Positions 7,393 to 14,793 of a DNA stretch of 64,000 bases are shown piece after piece. The notes below the pieces were generated by a model. It had not been told where the DNA came from. It ran no database searches and worked only from the letters and a program-made list of their open reading frames with translations. Where the stretch lies: contig NZ_JAEUAT010000015.1 of the NCBI RefSeq assembly GCF_019511525.1, forward strand, positions 1-64,000. The letters are read 5' to 3'. The translations under genes and the position numbers were made by a program. Numbering within the stretch: the first letter of the stretch is position 1; each line of letters starts with the position of its first letter. Source of the stretch: Rhizobium cauense. GTDB lineage: Bacteria > Pseudomonadota > Alphaproteobacteria > Rhizobiales > Rhizobiaceae.

Positions 7393-7569
7393 GTCTTTAC
7401 AGAATGGGTTTGACGGGGGCAGTTCGGGGGCAGTTCAAGTCGTCATGCCTAGGCACGTCTTTACAGAATATGGCGCAATAAAGTCAAATGATTTCAACGT
7501 CGTGGGCAATTTTGGCACGTTCTGGCATGCTCTGGCGCAAGCGGAAAACGCGTTCTCATTCTGTAAAGA
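7393..7569. repeat. Integrase arm-type sites and int regulatory region
   Basis: GTCTTTACAGAAT occurs at 7393-7405 and 7457-7469. Its 12-base core recurs inverted (ATTCTGTAAAGA) at 7558-7569, touching the tRNA-like segment. A weaker copy, GTCTTCACAGAAA, covers the int start codon near 7371. An 11-base tandem pair GGGGGCAGTTC lies at 7415-7436, and the 15-base site shared with the AlpA leader is at 7444-7458. The layout is what an attachment region with integrase arm sites would show. Confidence 0.6.
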
Positions 7570-7596
7570 GGGGTTCGATTCCCCTAGGGCGTACCA
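7569..7596 (+). other. tRNA-like 3' end (T-arm, acceptor strand, CCA): probable attachment site
   Basis: AGGGG (7569-7573), the 7-base loop TTCGATT and CCCCT (7581-7585) form a perfect T-arm. They are followed by the acceptor strand AGGGCGT, discriminator A and CCA ending at 7596. No matching anticodon arm, D-arm or ACGCCCT 5' strand lies upstream, so only the 3' end is present. This is expected where an element integrated into a tRNA gene leaves the displaced 3' end. The intact tRNA would then lie left of the window. I could not assign its identity. Confidence 0.6.
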
Positions 7597-7764
7597 AAGT
7601 TGCTTAGTAAGCTGCGCGCGGAAATTCGATAATAGTTTGGATTTTCAGGGTGCTGTGGACCCGGAAACCCAACGACGTTGTCAAGCTCAGGCAGCCTTGC
7701 GATGATCTCATTCGGTCCATCTGTCTTCCGATCACCGCTGTAGCGCGAAGTGGAAGGCAAGTCC
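7597..7764. other. Gene-free junction between element and chromosome
   Basis: No convincing gene was found. A minus-strand frame covers most of it (7584-7841) but it overlaps the end of the deaminase gene and runs into the tRNA-like site. It is probably chromosomal flank disturbed by integration. Confidence 0.4.
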
Positions 7765-8238
7765 TCAACTTCCTGCCAGATGCTTTGGCCAGAATTCCTG
7801 ATGTACTTCGGCGGCAGTTTCTTCGAGGTTCGTTGGGCCAACCACGGTGACGATACGCGCGCCGGTTTGCAATACCGTCCGGCTCGGCACGTTCAGCCCG
7901 ATCCCGGCGATCTCGCCGAGGCGCACTTCGGAGCACGCGAACACCATTTGCCCGATGCCCGACCAGTAAATCGCCCCTGAGCACATCGCGCACGGCTCTG
8001 TGCTGGTGTAGAGCGTGCAGTCAGCGAGAAAACTGGTGTCATAGTGCTGTGCCGCGAGCTTAACCAGGTTCATCTCGGCATGGTTCGTCATATCATGGCC
8101 GGTGAAGACGCTATTTTCGGCGCGCAGGATTACTTCGCCGTCCTTCACCAGCACTGAGCCAAACGGCTCGTCGCCGCGTTCCATGGCGGATCTCGAGAGC
8201 GCAATCGCCTCGCGCAGAAACGGTTCGTGGTCTTCCAT
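7765..8238 (-). CDS. Nucleoside (CMP/dCMP-type) deaminase, tRNA/guanine deaminase-like
   Basis: The product has 157 residues of the cytidine deaminase-like zinc fold. The motif HAEMN (zinc His and catalytic Glu) is followed by TEPCAMCSGAI with the two zinc Cys, as in guanine deaminase/TadA-like nucleoside deaminases. EPFGSVLVKDGE near residue 25 is also typical. The start at 8238 has GAGGGGGA six bases upstream; an earlier in-frame start at 8253 lies inside that ribosome site. The enzyme is cytosolic and the substrate cannot be fixed from sequence. It is the first chromosomal gene right of the integration site. Confidence 0.85.
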   Translation of the reverse strand: MEDHEPFLREAIALSRSAMERGDEPFGSVLVKDGEVILRAENSVFTGHDMTNHAEMNLVKLAAQHYDTSFLADCTLYTSTEPCAMCSGAIYWSGIGQMVFACSEVRLGEIAGIGLNVPSRTVLQTGARIVTVVGPTNLEETAAEVHQEFWPKHLAGS

Positions 8239-8491
8239 CAGCGTCCCCCTCAAAGCTAAAGCAGGATCATCTTGTCTCGAACCGGTGTGATTTCCAAGGG
8301 CGGCAAATCAGCATGAAGATCGGGGAGCATCTCCGCACCGTCGTCATCTTTTGGCTCCAATCAATGAGGCTCGAGCCCTGTCATGCTTCCGGTCACATTT
8401 CCGACTTTCAGTTGAGTGGATAGCCTTTGTGAGCAATATGCAAATTGCCTGACTAGCTTTTCCTAGCTCATCTTCCCAGGGAGACCGCAAA

Positions 8492-8884
8492 GTGGTTGCG
8501 ATCCGAATAGATCCATTTACTTCGAACGACGAGTTGAATGAACTTTGGGCGGAAGCTTGGGGTGCAAGCAACAAAAGGGACTTCAGCGGGGTTTTGGCGC
8601 GAAGCCTCGCCCACCTTGGAGCATACGACGGGAAATCTCTGGTAGGTTTTGTCAATGTTGCCGGCGATGGCGGCGTACATGCCTTCATTCTGGATACCTG
8701 CGTTCACCCTCGCATCCGTCGAAGGGGCATTGCCACGCGACTGGTCAAGGAAGCGGTCAATGTGGCCCGCGATCGTGGAGCAGAATGGCTACATGTCGAT
8801 TTTGAGGCTCCCCTGACTTCGTTCTATCGAAATTGTGGTTTCACACCAACAGAGGCCGGGCTCATCCAATTGACGGAAAGGTGA
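8492..8884 (+). CDS. GNAT-family N-acetyltransferase
   Basis: The product has 130 residues and starts at GTG 8492 with AGGGA 9 bases before it. The acetyl-CoA binding motif A is visible as LDTCVHPRIRRRGIATRLVKEA (V-x-P-x-x-R-x-x-G-I/A), followed by WLHVDFEAPLTSFYRNCGF, the usual beta-bulge and C-terminal strand. The substrate is unknown. It stands alone before the ABC importer operon. The AT-rich DNA downstream probably belongs to the importer promoter. Confidence 0.8.
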   Translation: MVAIRIDPFTSNDELNELWAEAWGASNKRDFSGVLARSLAHLGAYDGKSLVGFVNVAGDGGVHAFILDTCVHPRIRRRGIATRLVKEAVNVARDRGAEWLHVDFEAPLTSFYRNCGFTPTEAGLIQLTER

Positions 8885-8957
8885 CGATTCCGCTGTGACC
8901 GCTCATGACGGCGCGGGCGAATACCTGTGTGCAGCGCAGCAACGATTGCCGCTTGCA

Positions 8958-8999
8958 ATGTTTACAAAAATATCTATCACTAAACATATTGCTAAACAT
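8958..8999. promoter_or_regulatory. Three TAAACAT heptamers upstream of the importer/dha operon
   Basis: TAAACAT occurs at 8981-8987 and 8993-8999 and inverted (ATGTTTA) at 8958-8964, in an AT-rich patch about 95-130 bases before the solute-binding protein start. Repeated TAAACA-like half-sites are typical of DeoR- or LacI-type operators. This is a candidate control site for the whole block. Confidence 0.45.
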
Positions 9000-9090
9000 G
9001 AGTGTTGAGGAGTTCATGTCGGCATTCTCTGGAAATGGGTGAATTTTGCGCGGTCGGCGGGGAGTCGGCCTTTGGTTCTGGGAGGAACTT

Positions 9091-10416
9091 ATGCAGAAGA
9101 AATCGAAAGCCCTTCTCGGGCTGGCCTCGGCGTTCGTTGTGTCGTCGGCGCTGCCCAATCTTGCAAAGGCCGATCAACTGACACTTTGCTGGGCTGCCTG
9201 GGACCCGGCAAACGCGCTGGTCGAGCTCTCGAAAGACTTCACGGCAAAGACCGGAACCGAGATGAAATTCGAGTTCGTGCCCTGGACGAGCTACGCGGAT
9301 CGCTTCCTCAATGAACTGAACTCCCACGGAAAACTCTGCGATCTGATCATCGGCGATAGCCAGTGGATCGGCGGCTCGGCGGAAAATGGCCACTACGTCA
9401 AGCTCAACGACTTCTTCGACAAGGAAGGCATCAAGATGGATGACTTCGTGCCGGCGACCGTCGTTGGCTACTCGGAATGGCCGAAGAATACGCCGAACTA
9501 CTGGGCACTGCCGGCCATGGGCGACGTGGTCGGCTGGACCTACCGCAAGGATTGGTTCGAGCGGCCGGAACTGCAGAAGGAATTCAAGGAAAAGTATGGC
9601 CGGGATCTCGCCGCGCCCAAGACCTACGACGAGCTGAAGCAGATCGCCGAGTTCTTCCAGAAGCGAGAAATCGACGGCAAGACCGTTTATGGCGCTTCGA
9701 TCTACACCGAGCGCGGCTCTGAAGGCATCACGATGGGCGTAACAAACGTGCTGTACGACTGGGGCTTCCAGTACGACAACCCGGACAAGCCGTATGAGAT
9801 GGAGGGCTTCGTCAATTCGCCCGATGCGGTGAAAGGCCTGGAATTCTACAAGGCGCTCTATGATTGCTGCACCCCGCCCGGCAGCTCCAATGTCTACATG
9901 GTCGAATCTGCGGACGCCTTCAAATCCGGCCAGGTCGCAATGCAGATGAACTTCGCCTTCACCTGGCCCGGCCTTTACAAGGACGAGAAGGTCGGCGGCG
10001 ACCGGATCGGCTTCTTCCCGAATCCCGCTGAAAAGAAGCATTTCGCGCAGCTTGGCGGACAGGGCATCTCGGTCGTCTCGTATTCCGACAAGAAGGATGC
10101 CGCGCTGCAGTACATCAAGTGGTTTGCTCAGCCTGAGGTTCAGGCCAAATGGTGGCAGCTCGGCGGCTTCTCCTGCCTGAAATCCGTGGTGAATGCCCCC
10201 GACTTCGCGTCCAGCCAGCCCTATGCGCAGGCATTCCTGGACTCCATGGCAATCGTGAAGGATTTCTGGGCAGAGCCGAGCTACGCTACTCTCCTCCAGG
10301 AAATGCAGAAGCGCGTTCATAACTATGTCGTGGCCGGCAACGGCACCGCTCAGGAGGCGCTCGATGGCTTGGTGAAGGATTGGACCGAGGTCTTCAAGGA
10401 CGACGGCAAGATCTAG
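9091..10416 (+). CDS. ABC transporter substrate-binding protein (CUT1-like)
   Basis: The product has 441 residues. The signal peptide MQKKSKALLGLASAFVVSS...LAKA is followed by a periplasmic binding protein of the bacterial extracellular solute-binding family 1 (DQLTLCWAAWDPANALVELSKDFTAKTG, and FVNSPDAVKGLEFYKAL, GQVAMQMNFAFTWPG). The ATG at 9091 is preceded by GGGAGGAACTT; the upstream in-frame ATG at 9046 would disrupt the signal peptide. It delivers a small carbohydrate or polyol to the permeases downstream. Operon context with DhaK-type kinases suggests dihydroxyacetone, a related short ketose or a precursor; this is inference. Confidence 0.85.
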   Translation: MQKKSKALLGLASAFVVSSALPNLAKADQLTLCWAAWDPANALVELSKDFTAKTGTEMKFEFVPWTSYADRFLNELNSHGKLCDLIIGDSQWIGGSAENGHYVKLNDFFDKEGIKMDDFVPATVVGYSEWPKNTPNYWALPAMGDVVGWTYRKDWFERPELQKEFKEKYGRDLAAPKTYDELKQIAEFFQKREIDGKTVYGASIYTERGSEGITMGVTNVLYDWGFQYDNPDKPYEMEGFVNSPDAVKGLEFYKALYDCCTPPGSSNVYMVESADAFKSGQVAMQMNFAFTWPGLYKDEKVGGDRIGFFPNPAEKKHFAQLGGQGISVVSYSDKKDAALQYIKWFAQPEVQAKWWQLGGFSCLKSVVNAPDFASSQPYAQAFLDSMAIVKDFWAEPSYATLLQEMQKRVHNYVVAGNGTAQEALDGLVKDWTEVFKDDGKI

Positions 10417-10449
10417 TGTCCGGATGGACGCACAACATTCTTGCCAGAA

Positions 10450-10484
10450 TGGCGGCCCGGATCGCCAAGACTGCCGGGCCGCCA
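10450..10484 (+). promoter_or_regulatory. Intercistronic hairpin between binding protein and permease genes
   Basis: TGGCGGCCCGG (10450-10460) and CCGGGCCGCCA (10474-10484) form a perfect 11-bp stem with a 13-base loop and no T-tract. Such hairpins after binding-protein genes commonly stabilise the upstream message so that the binding protein is made in excess. Confidence 0.6.
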
Positions 10485-10517
10485 CATGTCTCACATACGC
10501 AAAGACCAGGTGACACC

Positions 10518-11486
10518 TTGAACATTTCCTCTTCCTCCATGGTCGAGAAGGCAGCAGACGCGACTGCAAGGGCGACGCCAACATCGGTTGCCCACCGGGT
10601 CCGCGGTCTGTCCGATCGAGCGATCGCCTGGGTGTTCATCGCCCCCACCATCATCCTGCTTCTCGCCATCAACATCTTCCCGTTGATCTGGGCAATCTAC
10701 CTTTCTTTCACGAACTATCGTGCCAATCGTCCCAATGCGCCGGTTCAGAATGTCGGCTTGGGCAACTACGAGCGGGTGCTCACCGACCCCGATATCTGGC
10801 AGGCCATGCAGACGACGGCGCACTTCGTCTTCTGGACGATCCTGCTGCAGACGGTCATCGGCTTTGCGCTCGCCTATCTGATCGACCGCAAGTTTCGCGG
10901 CCACGCGTTCTGGACGACGCTGATCCTGATCCCGATGATGCTGTCTCCGGCTGTCGTCGGCAACTTCTGGCGCTTCCTTTATGAGCCGCAGATCGGTCTC
11001 TTCGCTTACGCGGTTTCCCTTGTTACCGGCATCCCGACAGCAGATATCCAGATGCTCGGCAGCGTCTCGCTTGCGCCCTGGGCGATCATCATCGTCGATA
11101 CCTGGATGTGGACGCCATATGTCATGCTGATCTGCCTGGCAGGCCTACGCTCCATCCCCGACTATATCTATGAGGCCGCCGAGGTCGATCGCGCCTCCGC
11201 ATGGCGGCAATTCTGGTCGATCACCGTGCCGATGGCCCTGCCCTTCATCATGCTCGCCGTGCTGTTTCGCGGCATTGAGAATTTCAAGATGTTCGACATG
11301 GTGACGCTGCTTACGGGTGGTGGCCCGGGCTCGACCACTGAGGTCGCCTCTATCACGTTGAAGCGGGCCGCCTTCGAGAGCTGGGCAACCGGGCGCGCGT
11401 CAGCCTTTGCCATCGTCCTCTTCGTCGCCGTGTTCGGTCTCGCGAATATTTACGTCAAGGCGCTCAACAAGGTGAAACAGAGATGA
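10518..11486 (+). CDS. ABC sugar transporter permease (MalF/UgpA-like)
   Basis: The product has 322 residues, with about six membrane segments starting at AIAWVFIAPTIILLLAINIFP-LIW. The permease EAA loop is present (YIYEAAEVDRASAWRQFWSITVP), and a GGGPGSTTEV turn is typical of CUT1 permeases. A TTG start at 10518 is chosen because AGG lies 8 bases upstream; the ATG at 10539 has no ribosome site. It overlaps the next permease gene by ATGA, so the two are translationally coupled. It forms half of the membrane channel. Confidence 0.88.
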   Translation: MNISSSSMVEKAADATARATPTSVAHRVRGLSDRAIAWVFIAPTIILLLAINIFPLIWAIYLSFTNYRANRPNAPVQNVGLGNYERVLTDPDIWQAMQTTAHFVFWTILLQTVIGFALAYLIDRKFRGHAFWTTLILIPMMLSPAVVGNFWRFLYEPQIGLFAYAVSLVTGIPTADIQMLGSVSLAPWAIIIVDTWMWTPYVMLICLAGLRSIPDYIYEAAEVDRASAWRQFWSITVPMALPFIMLAVLFRGIENFKMFDMVTLLTGGGPGSTTEVASITLKRAAFESWATGRASAFAIVLFVAVFGLANIYVKALNKVKQR

Positions 11487-12436
11487 GCTCGGTTACATCA
11501 GCCCATTCGGTCGTCGAGCCGAGCCCAACCAGCAAGAGGATCGCCGGCGCCATCGTGATCTGCTACGCCCTGATCACGATGATCCCACTCGTCTGGATCT
11601 TCCTGACCAGTATCAAGTCGCCGCCGGATTCCATCAGCTATCCCCCAAAGATTGTTTTCGCGCCGACGCTTGAAGGCTACTGCAACCTCCTGACGACCAG
11701 GACGAGGCAGACGCCCGAATACATCGCCTCCCTGCCCGCGCCGACCGGCACCTGCGATGAGGTGACCCGCACGCGAAACATGGTCATCGCGGGACCCTCG
11801 AATTTCCTGCCACGCTTTGCCAATTCACTGGTGATTGCCTTCGGCTCGACGTTCCTGGCCGTTTCCTTGGGAACGCTGGCCGCCTACGGCTTCTCCCGGT
11901 TCAAGGTACCGCTCGCAGACGACCTCTTGTTCTTCATCCTGTCGACCCGCATGATGCCGCCGATCGCTGTCGCAATCCCGATCTACCTCATGTACCGCGA
12001 ACTTGGCCTTTCCGACACGGCGCTCGGAATGATCCTGCTCTACACGGCGGTCAACGTTTCGCTCGCCGTCTGGCTGCTCAAGGGCTTCATCGACGAGATT
12101 CCGCGGGAATATGAAGAGGCCGCCATGATCGACGGCTACACCCGCCTGCAGGCGTTCTGGAAAGTTGTGTTGCCGCAGGCAACGACAGGCATCGCCGCCA
12201 CTGCAATCTTCTGCCTGATCTTCGCCTGGAACGAGTATGCGTTCGCGGCGCTGCTGACATCAGGCGAAGCCCAGACGGCGCCGCCCTTCATTCCGACCAT
12301 CATCGGCGAAGGCGGTCAGGACTGGCCGGCTGTCGCAGCGGGCACGACGATCTTCCTGATCCCAATCCTCGTCTTCACCATTCTTCTGCGCAAGCAGCTC
12401 TTGCGTGGCATTACCTTCGGAGCGGTCCGCAAATGA
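11483..12436 (+). CDS. ABC sugar transporter permease (MalG/UgpE-like)
   Basis: The product has 317 residues. The first membrane segment is IAGAIVICYALITMIPLVWIFLTSI, followed by a large periplasmic insert (about residues 45-110) longer than in MalG. The EAA loop is EIPREYEEAAMIDGYTRLQAFWKV, and a WNEYAFAALLTS motif is typical for CUT1 second permeases. The start overlaps the preceding stop (ATGA) and its own stop overlaps the next ATG in the same way. It partners the 10518-11486 permease. Confidence 0.9.
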   Translation: MSSVTSAHSVVEPSPTSKRIAGAIVICYALITMIPLVWIFLTSIKSPPDSISYPPKIVFAPTLEGYCNLLTTRTRQTPEYIASLPAPTGTCDEVTRTRNMVIAGPSNFLPRFANSLVIAFGSTFLAVSLGTLAAYGFSRFKVPLADDLLFFILSTRMMPPIAVAIPIYLMYRELGLSDTALGMILLYTAVNVSLAVWLLKGFIDEIPREYEEAAMIDGYTRLQAFWKVVLPQATTGIAATAIFCLIFAWNEYAFAALLTSGEAQTAPPFIPTIIGEGGQDWPAVAAGTTIFLIPILVFTILLRKQLLRGITFGAVRK

Positions 12437-12645
12437 CACATCTCATCGAAACGCCGCGCCCATCCCGCCCGAAGCGCCCGTTCTTCCTGCGTCGTGGACC
12501 GATGGAAAACATAGCAACCACTCTTATTGCGATCGGCTTCCTCATGCTCTTCCAGCCATTCCTGCTTGTGCTCTACACCTATTCTCTGGTGACGCTGCTC
12601 GCAGGTACGGCCATGTTCATCATCGTCTCGAAGTTTCCGGAGTGA
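12433..12645 (+). CDS. Small membrane protein of the ABC importer (GlpU/DUF2160-like role)
   Basis: The product has 70 residues, with a basic N-terminus (PRPSRPKRPFFLRRGP) followed by a hydrophobic hairpin of two segments, ATTLIAIGFLMLFQPFLLV and YSLVTLLAGTAMFIIV. It overlaps the permease stop by ATGA and ends 3 bases before the ATPase start. Rhizobial glycerol importers (GlpSTPQUV) also carry a small membrane protein between permease and other genes, so a similar accessory role is likely. Its biochemical function is not known. Confidence 0.7.
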   Translation: MTHLIETPRPSRPKRPFFLRRGPMENIATTLIAIGFLMLFQPFLLVLYTYSLVTLLAGTAMFIIVSKFPE

Positions 12646-12648
12646 GCC

Positions 12649-13746
12649 ATGGCGGACATCAGGATCGAAAATCTCCGCAAACAATTCGGTAGCTTCGTCG
12701 CGGTCCAGGATTCGAGCTTCGTCATCCATGACGGCGAATTCCTGGCGCTGCTCGGGCCATCGGGCTGCGGTAAGACGACGACGCTTCGCATGATTGCCGG
12801 CCTGGAACTGCCAACCAGCGGCAAGATTTATCTCGACGGCGAAGACGTCACCTTCAACCGCGCCAGTGCCCGCGACATCGCCTTCGTCTTCCAGCTTTTT
12901 GCGCTCTATCCGCACATGAACGTGCGCAAGAACATCGGCTTCCCGCTCCTCTCACAAGGCATGCCGAAAGCGGAGATCCGACAGCGCGTCGAGGAAACCG
13001 CGCGGCTTCTGCAGATCGATCATATCCTGAACCGATCCGTTTCCGGCCTTGCCGGTGGCGACCGTCAGCGCGTAGCGCTCGGGCGTGCGATCGTGCGCCG
13101 TCCAAAATGCTTCCTGATGGATGAGCCACTCGGCACGCTCGACGCGGAATTCCGCGAGGTCATGGTCCACGAGCTGCGCGAACTGCACAACCGCATCCAT
13201 GCAACGACAGTTTACGTAACGCATGATCAGCATGAGGCGATGGCGATGGCCGACAAGATCGCCGTCATGAACCACGGCGTTATCGAGCAATTCGGCACGC
13301 CACAGGAAATCTATAGCAAACCAGCCACCATGTATGTCGCCGATTTCATCGGTTCGCCGCCGATGAATTTCATGCGTTTCACCTCTGGCCTCCGGAGCGG
13401 TGCGCGATCGGTCTCGCTTCACGGCGTCGATGTCAGCATTCCAGAGGTGCACCAGGACCTGGCCGAAGCCGAGCTGGCGCTTGGTATCAGGCCGGAACAT
13501 ATCCGCTTCAACGATACCTCCCCGTTGCGGGGCGCAATCTACGGGAGCGAGTACCTTGGAACCAACCAGGTCGTGGCGGTCGAAACATCGAGCGGCGTTA
13601 TCAAGGCGCGTGTTCCGGCAAACCGCAACTTCCGTATCGGCGAGACGGTTGGTCTTGAGTTCAATCCGGCCAAGCTCGCGCTGTTCGATTGCAAGTCGGG
13701 CCGCGCCATCGCTTCGGCACTCTACTCGGAGGAACGTTATGGCTGA
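12649..13746 (+). CDS. ABC importer ATPase 1, with degenerate signature motif
   Basis: The product has 365 residues of the MalK/UgpC type. Walker A is GPSGCGKTT, Walker B CFLMDEPLGTLD, H-loop VTHDQHEA, with a C-terminal TOBE/MOI domain. The ABC signature reads VSGLAGGDRQRVALGRA, so the usual LSGGQ is LAGGD, and the Q-loop segment is FQLFALYPHM instead of FQSYALYPHM. It overlaps the next ATPase gene by 8 bases. Two unlike ATPases probably form a heterodimer with one non-canonical site. Confidence 0.9.
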   Translation: MADIRIENLRKQFGSFVAVQDSSFVIHDGEFLALLGPSGCGKTTTLRMIAGLELPTSGKIYLDGEDVTFNRASARDIAFVFQLFALYPHMNVRKNIGFPLLSQGMPKAEIRQRVEETARLLQIDHILNRSVSGLAGGDRQRVALGRAIVRRPKCFLMDEPLGTLDAEFREVMVHELRELHNRIHATTVYVTHDQHEAMAMADKIAVMNHGVIEQFGTPQEIYSKPATMYVADFIGSPPMNFMRFTSGLRSGARSVSLHGVDVSIPEVHQDLAEAELALGIRPEHIRFNDTSPLRGAIYGSEYLGTNQVVAVETSSGVIKARVPANRNFRIGETVGLEFNPAKLALFDCKSGRAIASALYSEERYG

Positions 13747-14746
13747 AGTCGCTCTCAAAGGTCTGAGCAAACGCTTCGGCGATACCCAGGCTCTTTCGGA
13801 TTTCAATCTCTCCATTCGCGACGGCGAGTTCGTTGTCCTGCTTGGACCGACGGGTGCCGGCAAGACCACGACGCTGCGTCTTATCGCTGGTCTGGAGCGT
13901 CCCGACGACGGTCGCATTGAAATAGGCGGTCGTAACGTCGCAGGCGAAGCACCGGCTGAAAGAGATGTCGCCTTCGTCTTCCAGCAGTATTCGCTCTATC
14001 CACACATGACCGTCTACGACAACCTCGCCTTTCCGTTGCGTGCGCCGGTGCGCAGGCTGACGAGCGAGGAGATCGACCGCCGCGTCCGCGAAATTGCCCG
14101 CATGGTCAGGATCGACCACAAGCTGGAGAACCGCTCGACGCGTCTTTCCGGCGGTGAAATGCAGCGCGTTGCGATTGGCAGGGCACTGGTACGCCGCCCC
14201 GCCATCTATCTGATGGACGAACCGCTATCATCGCTTGATGCGAAGCTACGCGCGGAGCTGCGCCTGGAACTGAAGCGCATCCAGAAAGAGCTCGGCTCGA
14301 CGCTGCTCTACGTGACCCACGACCAAGTCGAAGCCATGACTATGGCGGATCGGATTGGCATCGTTGCGGAAGGTCGGCTCTTGCAAGTCGGAACGCCGCG
14401 CGAAATCTACGGGAACCCTGCCAGTCTCCATGTGGCGGCGCGCCTCGGCCAGCCGCACATCAACCTACTGCCAACCGATCTTCTTCCCGGCGCCAATCCG
14501 CCGCCGGGAACGAAGACAATAGGAGCGCGAACCGAGCATCTCGATATCATCATCGATCAGAACGCCAATGCGAAGATCGACTGGATCGAACACCTTGGTG
14601 ACCAGAACCACCTCCACATCAAGGTGCGCGACCATAAGCTCGTCACACTTGCCGATCCGTATCTCGCGATCCGGCCGGGTGATCGGGTAAGCTTGACGTT
14701 GCGTGATCCACTCTATTTCGACGCCGGCGGCCAGCGCCTTGGGTAA
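13739..14746 (+). CDS. ABC importer ATPase 2 (canonical motifs)
   Basis: The product has 335 residues, starting MAEVALKGLSKRFGD with GGAGGAACGTT before the ATG. Walker A is GPTGAGKTT, signature RLSGGEMQRVAIGRAL, Walker B IYLMDEPLSSLD, H-loop VTHDQVEAMTMADR, with a TOBE-like domain at the C-terminus. All catalytic motifs are normal, unlike its partner. The frame is open upstream into the previous gene, but that extension is spurious. It energises import together with ATPase 1. Confidence 0.92.
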   Translation: MAEVALKGLSKRFGDTQALSDFNLSIRDGEFVVLLGPTGAGKTTTLRLIAGLERPDDGRIEIGGRNVAGEAPAERDVAFVFQQYSLYPHMTVYDNLAFPLRAPVRRLTSEEIDRRVREIARMVRIDHKLENRSTRLSGGEMQRVAIGRALVRRPAIYLMDEPLSSLDAKLRAELRLELKRIQKELGSTLLYVTHDQVEAMTMADRIGIVAEGRLLQVGTPREIYGNPASLHVAARLGQPHINLLPTDLLPGANPPPGTKTIGARTEHLDIIIDQNANAKIDWIEHLGDQNHLHIKVRDHKLVTLADPYLAIRPGDRVSLTLRDPLYFDAGGQRLG

Positions 14747-14793
14747 ATACGAGAACGAAGCAAACACTGGCATCAAAGACGGGTCTTTCTCCC

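Noticed and set aside
7584..7841. 85-codon minus-strand frame between deaminase and att site
   Set aside because: It overlaps the deaminase 3' end by 77 bases, runs into the tRNA-like segment and shows no domain. It may be a remnant, but there is no support for a gene.
8992..10584. Long minus-strand frame of 530 codons
   Set aside because: It is antisense to the substrate-binding protein, whose start, signal peptide and family motifs are clear. The minus frame has no known motif and only reflects GC-rich codon bias.
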